Assembly (NCBI RefSeq): GCF_000764305.2
Contig: NW_025944160.1
Span: 34,932-98,931 of the forward strand
Length of the DNA stretch: 64,000 nt
Direction of reading: 5' to 3'
From: Hyalella azteca
Lineage: Eukaryota > Arthropoda > Malacostraca > Amphipoda > Hyalellidae
Part shown: in pieces, positions 49,101-60,974 of the stretch
Numbering within the stretch: the stretch's first letter is position 1
Layout: each line of letters starts with the position of its first letter
Program-made: the position numbers and the translations under genes
The notes under the pieces: model-generated
What the model was told of the DNA's origin: nothing
What the model saw: the letters and a program-made list of their open reading frames with translations, nothing else
Databases searched by the model: none

Positions 49101-50337
49101 ACCAATGAATTTTAAATACTGTGAATTTAGTTAAGTTCGTTCTAAGTTCTAAGTTTAGTTCTTCTAAGAGCTATTCTAGAATTTTACTCCCATTATGATT
49201 CATTTCACTCTAGAGCAGAATTGATCCACGTCATCGTTAGTCAACTCAAAATAAGAACTAATCAAGGCATAAGTGGGAGAATATCATGGTCTTGAATCTC
49301 TCCACTGTTCTCTTACACATACGTAAGACAGAGAACCTGCAGGACACTAATTTGACGATCATGGCGCAAAGAATTGCAAACAATTCAGTGGAGCATTCGG
49401 CAATTCAGAAACATTCCTTAATTTTTGAACTGCTTCAATTTTTTTTTTTTAGCAACGATTATTACGGTAATTCTCGCCGTAAGTTCAGAGGCCATTTATG
49501 GAGTTAACAAATACTTATTATTAAAGAGTACCTCTAGTTGAAAAATTGTGAAACGAATAAATCCGGGTTCAGAGAATAACCGGCAGAACGAAACTCTCTA
49601 CCTCCTGTTTTACATTTAATTACAGGGCACCACCGTGCAAGCAGCCAACTACTCCATCCACCACGACCCGCGGTACTGGGACGACCCCCACAAGTTCTAC
49701 CCTGAACGATTCCTGGACGACAGCGCCACCAAGTACACGGCCCCCAAGCAGGGCTTCTTCGCCTTCGGTTCTGGTGAGAATTGTACAAGAGACCCTTCAT
49801 TGCGGGGAATTTTTATTCATGTACGAGTTCCATTCACGCAAATTCATCCGAGTGTTTAAGAATTTTTATAAGATTCTCACGAGAAAGCTCCCTTTCCCAC
49901 CGGCATTGAATGACAAGCGGAATGGAAATTTCCTAGTTTCACAATTTGGCTTTATGTCTGATCGAAGGTCCCCCATAACGGATGAAAAAGTTTAAATTGC
50001 TTCTGCGCTCAATTGTCAAAATTCCTCTTACAAGGTCATAAATGCCATTCACCAGTGTTTTCGCCAGTTCATGTGCCGAAATTCCAAGTATTGATTTGTT
50101 TGTCATTTATCCATTGAAACTGAATTTGTATCACACAAATTGCCATCGCCAGGTCGTCGTCAGTGCGTGGGGGAGCTGCTGGCCCGCATGGAGTTGTTCC
50201 TCTTCACCGCCGCCATCGTCCAGCACTTCGACGTGCGCCCCCCGCACGGCGTCGACATCACCACGACAGCCATAGTTAATTTGGCGGGAGCTCGTGTGCC
50301 TGCAGATAAAAAGCTTGCCTATAGACCAAGAGACTAA
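40146..50337 (+). CDS. Cytochrome P450 gene 4 (CYP2-clan-like), complete
   Basis: ER-anchored heme monooxygenase; substrate unknown. Exons: 40146-40230, 40466-40556, 41019-41152, 41722-41793, 42408-42554, 42861-43060, 43190-43310, 45205-45379, 45697-45814, 49626-49773, 50153-50337; 1476 nt, 491 aa. The signatures are WQHDR (113-117), AGSDTV (295-300), EALR (352-355), PERF (407-410) and FGSGRRQCVG with Cys435. The exon 4 donor is the weak GTGGGC. It is closer to gene 1 than to genes 2/3 in the last two exons (QGFFAFGSG, RRQCVG, VRPPHGVDI). Intron 7 holds a Tc1 element and intron 9 a YqaJ-type fragment; neither disturbs coding. An AATAAA follows at 50694. Confidence 0.94.
41446..41589 (+). repeat. 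Two tRNA-like segments in intron 3 of gene 4
   Basis: The first (from 41446) has the 5' half of a Ser/Leu-type tRNA, GGCAGTGTGGCCGAGTG and TTAAGAGCATCCG. The second (41534-41589) has AGTGGCCGAATGGTTGAGA and a B-box-like GGATTCAAAGCC. Neither forms a full tRNA. A SINE or tRNA pseudogene is likely. Confidence 0.4.
43487..45149 (+). mobile_element. Tc1/mariner-family element 2, inactive, in intron 7 of gene 4
   Basis: 1663 bp. The ends are CAGTGGGTGTAAAAAGTATC and its near-perfect inverse. The left flank is TA; the right flank now reads GA. Same family as 7776-9392 but in the opposite orientation. Confidence 0.9.
43946..44872 (+). pseudogene. Tc1-like transposase, frameshifted
   Basis: DDE/D transposase remnant. 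The N-terminal helix-turn-helix part (43946-44167; RRWKSF, RSGRPTKI) is followed by a frameshifted middle. An open C-terminal part (44495-44872) has GWIFQQNHDPEHT, LLEWPSQTPDLN and SENLW. The second catalytic aspartate position seems altered (QNHD against QDNE in the other copy), while the last acidic residue before NLW remains. Inactive. Confidence 0.85.
47121..47546 (+). pseudogene. YqaJ-type nuclease domain fragment
   Basis: A frame of 141 codons in intron 9 of gene 4. SSWHNERRKRLTASNFGTVC and IVWGRERETSALEGLQKKFG resemble the N-terminal half of YqaJ-like (lambda-exonuclease-type) domains that are abundant in transposon-derived genes of arthropods and cnidarians. It stops before the region where the catalytic acidic residues would lie. 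The upstream start is repetitive (LKRR, KEKELKRR) and probably chance. An isolated relic; it is not part of the P450 transcript's coding sequence. Confidence 0.6.
49022..49085 (+). repeat. Dispersed GGTGG repeat, copy 3
   Basis: CACCGATGGTAATTAGGTGG then GATTATAGGTGGCGTAACG and GGGTGGCAACATCTG. It is the best-preserved of the three copies and lies in intron 9 of gene 4. Confidence 0.55.
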
Positions 50338-52298
50338 TGCACAGACCTGTTCTAAAAAAAATGAAGTTAATCTTTTGGTCGTACGGCCCACATGAACGTA
50401 GCTGTAGTTAGCTTTCAAATTGTAAAAAACTTTTGTGTTTAATCTTCTTAACACGACCAATACATAGAATCACCACCTAAATCACCATGGACTGATTAAA
50501 TGGGGGTTTTGGTATATGCTACAAAATGACACGTTTTCGCTCTTCTCTCTAAATCAGCATATTATGCTCACTATCCGAAAGTGCACGAGATATTGAATAT
50601 CCAAATTGTCATAAGCAGCTGCTGGCGCATGTCAGTTATCTTTAATTATATATTGAGCGAATAATACCAATCCATTATATTATATATTGAGCGAATAAAG
50701 GATCCAATACATGTCCACTACTTGCTCGTATACAGTTCAATTCGAAAATTGAGCTTTTATAGTTACTTCCGCTTGGTGCAACATGAATTTCAATCATTGT
50801 GTCAAAATACCTGAGCTTTTTGATTTTTCAAATTTGATTCCCCGTTTGCATATTATTTCCGGTTGCTAGAGGTCCTAATGGCTCAACATACTTGTTTCTG
50901 CTCGTAAACTTAGCATACCATTCAAATTAAGCCGACTCCCATTCCTCCACACCATGGCGCTGTTTTTCTAGCGGTCGTCTTGAGACAGACGCCTGAGCTC
51001 GTAGCACTTATACAATCCGATGGCCGGTGGATAGTGTTAAATTCATATGGCTTGTTTTAAGGAAGAAAAAAATAGAGAAACCATGAACCATTACACTTCC
51101 CACTTTCAAATATAGACTTAATGAGACTATACTGGAATTAATAGTTCAGCTTTAAAATATGGACAACGATCATAGAACAGAACTTTGAACGCAACCTCCC
51201 TTTTCAGGGGAAGGAAACTATTCATTCTATCTATATAGTGGTACAAGGAAAACTTTCAGCAAACTAATAATTTATTTAGGTAATTCTGGCGCACAGAAAT
51301 GAATCCGCCCCAGCTGCTGTCCGGTGGAAGTCCTCTGATTTGGGACCACGCGTACGGGATTTCTCGCCCTTAGAGCTCGCTACTTAACGAGTAGTTCGGC
51401 CAGCCTTGACTTTTTATTCAAAATTTCAACAATACATCTCTGGTTTTATTGTTACAAAGGCAATGGCTGTTTTGGCAGGCCCTGAATATCCAGCTAGAAA
51501 CCGAAACCAATAAATGCTATCAACTACCGCTGGCTATCTATTTTTTGTAAATTGTGTAACTACTAGAAGTGGCCGTCACTATCAACAACGCTGCAGGGCT
51601 CACGAGCCCTTTATAAAGAAGCGTATAATCTCAAAACTAAGTGAAAAACAACTTGATATGAGCGTAGAACTTCGACAGTAATTTATTACGAACTTGTCTC
51701 TCTTTTGGAATTAACATGTGAATTCGTCCCATCTACAGTCTGTTGAACCACTCTGAAGATAAATTGCGCATTAAAATTCATTATACAGAGTTGCCCCTTC
51801 TCCGGAAGACGAATTTCCCTCGTTTCGATTCCCAAACGTCGCATTCGTCTGTTCACGGGTGGCTATTTACGAAACGCAATCGAACAGCACAATCTGCCAC
51901 CTGCCCATCTTACAACGAACGTCACTATATGTACACAGAAAATTTTGGACCCTTAGGCGTCTCAGTATGAGTCTTCACCTGGACGCGTCGGATGTACCAG
52001 GTGAAGAACAGAACAATGCAGGAATATCCACATTTTATTGCCAATACCTAAAATGGTGCCAACAATTATTTGTTTGATTATTCTTTAGTAAATGATTGAT
52101 GATTCCCGGCCTACTAAACCTCAAAAAGCAACTCTGAATCCAGCAACTGTTGCAACAAAAATGCCAAGATTGTTTACGCGAAGCTCAACTAATAACGATG
52201 ACCTATTTATTTCTGGTTATAGGGGAAACTATAGCAAGAACGAGCGGTTTCCAAGCAAACATGAAATACCACATCAGGCATTATTACATCTCGCTTTA
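50338..52298. other. 3' flank of gene 4, no gene seen
   Basis: Contains the candidate AATAAA (50694-50699) and a short direct repeat of TATATTGAGCGAATAA around 50650-50700. Open frames at 51743-52077 overlap each other and have no recognisable domain. Confidence 0.45.
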
Positions 52299-52509
52299 GG
52301 GTACGCATCACAGTGAAAGCAGGTTGTCAGCGTGCTGGTTACCTGCTCAGGCTGGCGCCTGAAACCATATATAGGTGACAGAAGCCTATTCGCACAGGTT
52401 TTCACTGTGAACACTTACATTATTATCCTATGTTCTGTATGTTCATTCTTGTGGCAGGTTGGAGCAGGTTGCCCGCGCGGGCAAACCTGCTTTCACTGTG
52501 TGCGTACCC
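52299..52509. mobile_element. Harbinger-type MITE, 211 bp
   Basis: The ends GGGTACGCATCACAGTGAAA and the inverse of GGGTACGCACACAGTGAAAG are nearly perfect inverted repeats. TTA flanks both sides (52296-52298 and 52510-52512), as expected for PIF/Harbinger. There is no coding capacity. Confidence 0.85.
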
Positions 52510-52512
52510 TTA

Positions 52513-54216
52513 CGGTACGTAGTTCTGCAATGGTCGACACAGTCAATGTACCGATGGTTGAAAATGTCTTGAACTACGAATATGCGTGGCAAATTGCAAG
52601 CACTGTATCCGGATCTGCAGCAGATCTAAAACTAAATATTTAGTTAGAACATCTTGTCGCAGCGAGTAATGGCTTCATTCATTTTGGCATATTAACATGA
52701 AGTAAACAAGTTGTGTTCATCTCGTGTGCTGACTGAACCAATAGGACAGAAAATTTACGAGTAATGGTAGTTCATCAGACCCGATTTACTTACTGGTATT
52801 ATTGAGGATAAATGCATTCATTCAACAGTACTATCAACATCCATAGAATCAATAGAACTGAATAGTCGGTAGCAGCGGATCGTCAGTATTTGGTCGCCAA
52901 AGCCTCGAAGAGCAATACTTACTTGGTTAAGATACGGCGCAGCACCGACGAAGGTATTAGCGCCCTCGAAGAGCAATGATAAATGTCTTCCTGCTTAACG
53001 TGGGATATAAGTTAAAATCTAGGCATGGATCATTCCGCTACCTCCGACTCGTAAAAAGTTTATTTCGCGGCAACAAACTACTTGCACCAGTTATATTAAG
53101 ACGGATCCTCAAGATAAGATATACTATGAAAGTTTCTAGCTAAATCATCGTACACCCTAAAATTAAATGAAACAACGCCCGCTTGCCATGCGGTAGAATA
53201 TGTACTCCCATCTCAAGTATTCTGTACACCTGCTTGAAAACTGTGCCATTGTCAATATTTGAATTAGAGATTAATTCCTTCCAGCCTTGATACGACCATA
53301 ATGAATACTCTTAACTACTTAGTACTAAAACCGTTGCTTCGAAAGATCTGCCGGGTGCTCACTACACATAACCAACGTTTCCGTTACGTGTTAGGATATC
53401 TTTTTGTCATGGATTGCTAGATTAATACTTGAAGAGTCCTGAGTTTAATGCTCTTCCATTTTTAACGAGCGTCATCCCCCTGTTTCATAGCCACAGGAGA
53501 CGGGCGGCTAGTATGCATTTCATACAGTCCCTGAAGCCGTAACTATCATTCAAGATCAATATCTATCAAGTACATGACAAACAAAATTTAATACTAAAAT
53601 TCATCTTATCATCGAAAAGGAAGTTCATCAGTATCTAGCGTTTTCATATTTCACACTTAAACAAACGCACACGCGGGTGCGTTTTGAAAAGCGCCGATCA
53701 TCAGGTTAGAATCCAGTCATGCTAAATAATACGCCGTCTTGAGAACATAATGGCTTTTTCTTGGTCAGTACAGAATGGTGCATGCTAGACGACGCCTAGA
53801 ATGCAAATTTATACCTAATCCCATACGTATTCACAGTTTTCATGATCCATTTTCGTACTCGGTGCCAAATTAATTTATTGACCACACAATTTATGTTCAA
53901 TCGGCTGTCGTTCCAGCAGCTGCTTCAATTGTTGTTCACAGTGCTGTTCCAGTAGAAGATTTGTGATATAGGTTTTCTAGCGGTTTAGAACAAAAATTTA
54001 GCTATTTCAAGCCGTCGGCAGTTTCAGTTCAGTCAAAAACGTTACATCTATTCGCTGATCTGAATATTCAAGCTATTTCATTATTCAAGGTTATATTATT
54101 CAAGGATATAAATAATTCAGAGATTATTGCTTACATTTATATTATTGTAGTTTTGTGAAGGAGAACCTTTATTTAACCTGAGGATCCATTTAACCCGATG
54201 CAAGGAGAAAACATCT
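52513..54216. other. No gene recognised
   Basis: AT-rich, without long frames or clear repeats. Confidence 0.4.
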
Positions 54217-54501
54217 TAAATGTTTTCTTCTTCTAGCTGCGCTTTATAAGACTAGTCACCACCTACTTCTAGTCAATAAATTTAGCGCGAACAAAGGAAT
54301 TTATTGTTTTTTTCTTAGCCTAGTCCTCTTTTTATACAGGAAATTCTCTATCAATTGTTCTAAATGTTTTCTTGTTCTAGCTGCGCTTTATAAGACTAGT
54401 CACCACCTACTTCTAGTCATTCAATTTAGCGCGAACAAAGGAATTTATTGTTTTCTTAGCCTAGTCCTCTTTTTATACAGGAAGTTCTCTATCAATTGTT
54501 G
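54217..54501. repeat. 144-bp tandem duplication
   Basis: Two units, 54217-54360 and 54361-54501, share CTGCGCTTTATAAGACTAGT and AGCGCGAACAAAGGAATTTA with about 95 percent identity. A young duplication. Confidence 0.92.
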
Positions 54502-57500
54502 TTTTAATATTATATTTTTCCAGCTTTACGCGAAAGGCAACCTAATCTTTAGGCGTAGGGGTTCGGCGGGTCACATCCGTCTTCCACCCTGTCAAGGCCC
54601 TGAAGTCTCCGAATTATTTATTCACGAATTTAGATTGATCTGACTCCAATTCTCGTTGAAAATGAATGTATAAATATTCCATGTACTTGAATATTTCAAC
54701 AATTGACGTTTAATCTAGCAAAATGTAACTTGTATATTAGAAACAATCTTATTGAGAAACTCTTTACCATTATAAATCTATGACATTTTTACGTGGTATC
54801 CAAGTGCAGAAATAGCTTGAATTTTAGGGTTCACGTCAAAACATCTTTCCAAATCACAGCTATTTACTAATAATAGCGATATTTTTTCTTCATTTAAACA
54901 AGATGAATTTTAAACGCAATGGTGACGTGGCCTCATAAACGAATCGCAGAACGCGGATATTAACATTGTCTTCAAGTGCGTCGGCCAGTGACTCATCTAC
55001 TTCAAATCATACATTTATTCTCACTTTAACGCTTTTCACAGACTGAGGACATCGATCATGTCAAGATTATTAAAGACATCATGCGGGAACTTGCTCAGAG
55101 AGGAATTGACTTCGTTTTAGCCGGCTAGTACAAATTGTGAGCGACTGCAGGAGCACAAGCGGACTAGTCATATATCTCATCTAAGGCCCAAGAAAATTCC
55201 AACAACGCTGAAACTTGTCAAGTTTCCAACGAGGGCTGCACGAAACCCTGTGGCTACCCCGAGCAAGTCAGTGAAACGAGTACGTATGGCAACGTACATG
55301 ACTGCTAACGCCGAGCCGAAAGACGACACCAAAAGGCTTTTTTGTGCGCTCAACGTGCGGGTTCTTCAGCTGGTACAATTTCCTGAAGCCGCGCTGAAGG
55401 AATCTCACCAACAGCAAGAACGTCGTGCATATTCACGGCAGTTTTTCCAGCTCAACGCACGAAGAGGAGGATAGAGTCAGACGATTGAAGTGGATGAAGC
55501 GGAGAAATTTTGTGGAGAGCTAAGGACCAGCTGCACTGCCATTCATTAATTTTTTCATTATCTCGACATGTGATAACCTTATATTTTACGGATAGATATC
55601 TAATAAGCAGTAGCACCAATAACGAGGACCAATTTGGAACTTTATATCGAATCATTCGTGTGGTTAAAAGGAAATGAAACTGTCGCCCGTGACGACCACA
55701 AAATGAAGAGGGAACATTTTATATCGGTAGGGAACATGAAGAGGGGGGAGGCAGCTCCTGCGCAAACGGATCTTAATGGCAGCAGCTTCGGTACAGACAA
55801 GCTTAATATGGTAACTCCATTGAATGATTTATTATATAATTGTATGTTAATTAAAGTCCTCAATGAAACTCAGAATTCATATTGCAGCAAGACATGCTGT
55901 GTCATAATTACTAAAATATCCAAGTTCGTTAACACATAGTCCTGAAGTGACGTCTCCACATTTCATGATCTTCGTTCCTAGGCTCAACCTGCCCTGTGGA
56001 CGAAGTCGCACCTGCTCACTTCACATTTCTGACATTCACTGACGTGAACGTAGTCCTTCCCTGCCGCCGAGTATAGTTCACTGACGTAAACTTAGTCCTC
56101 ACCTACCACTTTACATTGACGTTCTGTAAGTACAGTAATTGCCTATCGTATTAACAAGTTATTCCACAAATTTAAATTATTGGGTTATTTCTTTACCCGC
56201 GCCTAAATCAATATTCATTTGCCAATTACTTTGAATACCAAGAGTTAATTTATTTTCAAAGTCTTAAAGCGATTAAATACAACGAAGCTCAACTCAAACT
56301 TTCCCTACTAGATAATCTCTTTGCGTATCTCGTAGTGCTTTTTGTTCCTGAATTTATAATATCTCAAAAAATGGGATGAATCTCTGAACAGTTTCATTCT
56401 AATCTCCAAATCTTAAGAATTTCACTTTTTCAACCATTTTCAGCGATTGGGTTTAGTAATTTCAACGTAATTAGAAAGAGAATTACAACGTATCCAAACT
56501 TTATCAACTTCTGATTGTATTTGTGTTCTAGTTATATTGAACTGACCATGGAGCTGAACTCCGAAACGTTTAACAGAGATATGCTGAATTTTTGCCAAGT
56601 TTTCTTCGCTTTTAAATTTTTAGTATAAATTTGCATCGCTGCAGAAATTCTACCCTTTTTCCACGAGTAAATTCTTGCCAAATCTATTTCAGATGATCAA
56701 CGAGTACGTTACAACATCTAAATAGGATCAAGCTCTTGCTTATGCCTTCAGGCCCGAAGTTACCCAAGCAAAACTGCCCATGGTAATGAGCAACGATCCT
56801 CCCCTAGAGGATTTCCGCCTAATGGCCCTAGTTCTCTCAATCAAAAATCCACGAGATAAAACGAAGGCTAAAATATTCCGGAAAGGAGACGGCTGTGTAG
56901 CTCCTACCACCGTCTTTGCCTATGCCGGTAACTCCAATATGAATAGCATTACACTGCACTCAGAATCTCTACGCCTTCGCACTTTTCTAAAATTTCGAAC
57001 CGAATGTTACTTATGGCAAAACTTAGTTTGTACGGCAGCACAACATGCTACGTAATATCTATTATTTCCACGAATTACCCGATTTAAATTTCAATATATC
57101 ACGTTTTTAACAGAAACTCTTGACAGCGACCTCGACCCGGGCGAAGAATTTTACTTTATCACGACCAATCCCACAGACACAACCTCCATCTTTCCATTAT
57201 TTAGACAGTTAACAGTTCCAATGAGCATTTGTTGCTCTGTTGGAGCCTATGTATCGTCAGATGAAAATTTTAAAAATTCCCTTACTTACTCTTAAAGATG
57301 CCATTAACTCCAGCAACCATCAACCAGGCAAAAATTTTGCGTACTGACATTATACCCGACCCAGGCTCCAACCTCATCACGACATCCATTGTCGCAACAT
57401 CAGAATTATCATTAGTCCAATGCAAATTCCTACCCGGCTGCCCAGCCCCTTTCTGTGACGGCTACCACGATGCTGGAATCCTGTGCCCTGCGCCTCAGCC

Positions 57501-58636
57501 GCCCGGGAGTGTACGAATGGCCTTATCTGTACGATGTTGTGTTTCGTACGTACGCCGTGCTTTTCTATGCACGTTTTAAGCGTATCAATTAGTTACTAAC
57601 TACCTGAGGCAGGTTATGGTGCCTCGACTTAAATGAGGATAAATGAGGCACGAGTTAAGTACAGATTAGATACTTATACTTAGTGAGAATATATCGGCTA
57701 CAGATTATAGGTATTAGCGAGCTGTAAGAGCAGAACGTTAGCGCTTGTCGTCTTGGGTTCATACTGAAATACTTCCGGGATTACAGAATCTTATATAGGT
57801 ATCGTCAAGGTAACGAGTTCCTACCGGGTGAAACAAGGAAGGCTAATACGTGGATATGTTTATAAACATCGGGTTGGAGGAACTATCTTCTAACCAGGAA
57901 GAAATCATTTGAATGCGGAATACAAAATGACAGCTGATAATTATCCTTACATATCCTCGCTAGAAACAGTTCCAAACCGACCCATCAAGCTAGTCTACTA
58001 TACAAGCTCCTCCTTTGCTACCTACTTCATTGCTAAAAATTCGCTTCATGGAAGTAAACCATGACCTTTCTCTGCTTCTTAAGTATATTTAATCGGACCT
58101 AACCTAGACCAATATGAAATTTAATTAATATCAAAACTTCATATACTTCGAACTTGAATATCTGCAACTATACCTATTACATTATTTTAAATTGCAATGT
58201 CAAACGAGAAACCTGGAAATTCCGCTCCTGAATATTTCAATTAAAGAAACCCTCCGCTACTATGCAGCGCACAATGTGCGCTGGATTATTGTAGGCTGGT
58301 ATGAAAGAAATATGGAACAAGGTACCACAAAGCTCCACATATCCACCAAACCTCCAGCGACCGTACTGCCTCAGGTACCGCTATTCAGCACGGAAGATCC
58401 AGAGGCTACCAACATTGCTGCTGAACCCGTGCAGCACCGACAAGGAGCTCATCGATTCGAATTTGAGAACATTCCAGCGTAAGACAGTAGTAGAATCTAT
58501 ATGCTAGCCGACTAGGAATTTAAAGTTACCTTCATTATTTAGCTCGAACAAAGTATGACCTCTCCTGCATTAAGAAGCTTCAAAACATGTTCATTGCCAC
58601 TCATTAGGTTCAAAAATATTTAATATGCAATAACAG
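54502..58636. other. No complete gene; a few weak coding-like stretches
   Basis: 55042-55128 follows an acceptor-like TTTTCACAG and reads DHVKIIKDIMRELAQRGID before a stop. It could be a small exon or transposon relic. Frames at 55250-55474, 56780-57055, 57298-57579 and 58192-58482 have no motif I recognise. Confidence 0.35.
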
Positions 58637-58728
58637 AGCCGCACCACCTCGCGTCGGCCATCCGGAGCGTGCACCTCGAGCACCTCAAGGGCTCGATGCA
58701 GCAGATGCCGCTCCAGCTCATGAAGTAG
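58637..58728 (+). CDS. Possible last exon of an unrecognised gene
   Basis: A 92-nt GC-rich island in AT-rich surroundings, preceded by an acceptor AATAACAG. It reads PHHLASAIRSVHLEHLKGSM and then QQMPLQLMK and a stop. Codon use (CTC, GCG, CAG) resembles the P450 exons. I find no upstream partner exon and no function. Confidence 0.3.
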
Positions 58729-59879
58729 AAGTAAACCCCTAAACGCTAGTAACCACGAATGATGTAACAATTAAATCCTTCATTGACAATGATTGAATGA
58801 CAATTTATTATCTTCGAATCGACAAAGAACTTGTCCAGGAATTAGCAATTTAATTGACAGTATATGGTAGAGCAGCGTAGTCGCTTGCGACGGAATAACA
58901 CGGCGCAGCACTACACCTGAACCTGATTAGCTTAATAGGCTGCTGTGTACGCCTTCTCGATGCAATGTTTATCTACGGCTTCCCAAATGATTAATGCGTT
59001 TTTTCACAAGCCTGCGATTTAAGTCCATTCCTCAGTCACCAATAGGGCATTTTTCAAAGATACCAACAGACTACGCGTAGGCCACTGTCAGCAGAAGACA
59101 CACTGAGAATTACCACGTTGAAACAGGACGTAAACATCTTATTCGAACTTCGAAGCAGTTTCAGACTGGGAGATTCGAGTTTCAATGTATTCCTTATGCA
59201 CAGCTTTTTATAGCTAACCAACCTGTTTGCGTAGACCACTAAGCTAGGCGTAAATACTCAGTTTGCAGTATAATCGATTGCGACTAAAGAACTAAAGCGC
59301 TCATAGCTGCTGTGAATAATAGAGCCATGACGTGGCAGGGCGAGAAATATTACTCTCGATCACGTCATTTGCTGCTACAGCGACATCCCAATTACCACTG
59401 TCTGGAGTGTGATGTAGTACAGCGCTCCAAGAAGTGTCAACAAATACTACCAGCTATAAACACTAGGCAATCATAAGGTCCGAGCTCCAAGGCTGAAAGA
59501 ACAGACAGAGCCGAAGGTGTTGCCGGAACTGTAGTGCATGATGGACTGAATCGGTAGCCGGTAGCTCGGTATTGGTATAGAGGTGCTTACACACGAAGCA
59601 ACTAGTTGCGTCGACTACAGTTTGTCAGCTGAGCCTACATACGAGGCGAGTGTTTTCGGTACAGTCCGCCAGCGCGGCGTTGGGAGTTGTCTAATAAGGT
59701 GTGTGCATGGTGGAAGCAAACGAGAGCGCCACAGTTGTGCGTACTACAGCGGAAAAGACAAGCAAGAGAGAGAGCGATACAGAACTGTTCACTACGACGG
59801 CCGAGGCGCTACTGACTACTGAGTGAGTGTCTGAGTGAGCACCTCAGCACTGAACAGTGCACTGAGCACGCTTGCCAAG
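58729..59879. other. No gene recognised
   Basis: The frame at 59583-59822 has no recognisable domain. Nothing else was seen. Confidence 0.4.
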
Positions 59880-60974
59880 CAGTGTTGCCAGGTTTTTACA
59901 TGTCGAGAATACCAGATTGCCTAGCTCAAAATCCCAGAAATTCCATTGTTTTAAAAACATGCTAATACTTTCAAATTTAATTAAACTATTCGTCAGAAAC
60001 GTTGGTTAGAAAAAAATTTCACCTGTGCATTTATCTAGCTTGACGATAATTAGCCAAATTGAACACGTAATATTTTTTCCCTGTGTTCAGAACATTTTGA
60101 CACTTTGTTTCCTGTGTTTGATTACATTGACACTTTTTCCTTTATTATCAGTGTGGCACTTCTTCCCCTTCGCTCAACATGAGCAAGCCACGGAAACAGG
60201 TCATCTTCCTTTTGCTTATTTTCGTACATGCTTGCTAGTTGCATATTACATTAATCTAACATTTCAGGTTTGATCACTTGTTGCGGCTGAGCATATAGCT
60301 TTTTGTGCGAATAAGGGACTCCAATACCTTAGTTGAAATTTTATGTCGTTGCTTGTTTTTCACATAGGTGACTTGTGAAAACACTCGCTCCACGAATGCA
60401 TTGGAGAGGTCGAAGTAGACAAGTGATGCAGTAGACAGCCAGTTCCATGAATGGATGATAATTTTCATGATCAGTGAAATATTGGATGGCACCCCAGAAT
60501 TCAAGTGACACTCCAATAAGTGGCACACTAGAATTCAAAACCACCAAACAAAAATGGTGGAGCTTGCATCGCAGAGACCGGTTCGGCAACCTCACTCGTC
60601 CTAAGCCTTATCATCACTGATCAGTAATCAATCAAGGATCATTACTCTCGTGCTTATATAGCAATAAGCACTTTTGTTAAATGTTAACAATTAAATTAGA
60701 GTTATTTCATCAAGCGGTAAACTTGCGGTTCCAAAAATGGCGGGAAACCTCTAGTCGCGCCGCTCTGAAGGTAATTTATATAATCCACACCAACGCTGGA
60801 GGAATTTCAAACTTCAGAGGTGGAACTTAATGCAGTAAATTTGCAGTGTGTCAGAAAATACCAGAAAAATACCAGATTTAGGCATATATACCAGACCTAA
60901 ATATTTTATATTAGCAACCTGAAAATAACATATTTGTGAAATCTGGTATAGAAATATACCATCTGGCATCGCTG
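59880..60974 (-). mobile_element. Decayed hAT-family element
   Basis: The ends CAGTGTTGCCAGG and the inverse of GGCATCGCTG form a short hAT-like inverted repeat (CAGxGxTGCCA). The minus strand between them holds a hAT transposase remnant. No 8-bp target duplication is visible. At 1095 bp it is internally deleted. Confidence 0.6.
60274..60528 (-). pseudogene. hAT transposase C-terminal dimerisation region
   Basis: The minus-strand frame contains LSNAFVERVFSQVTYVKNKQ and then RHKISTKVLESLI. This matches the ExxFS-type hATC dimerisation motif (normally N-x-xVERVFS followed by K-x-KxRN-x-L). The upstream half is in other frames or lost. Inactive remnant. Confidence 0.6.

Noticed and set aside
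49534..49800. 88-codon minus-strand frame
   Set aside because: Antisense shadow of P450 exon 10; GC-rich exons give such frames on both strands.
56780..57579. Two frames of about 90 codons that might be one gene
   Set aside because: No recognisable motif, no convincing splice pattern joining them; left as unassigned.
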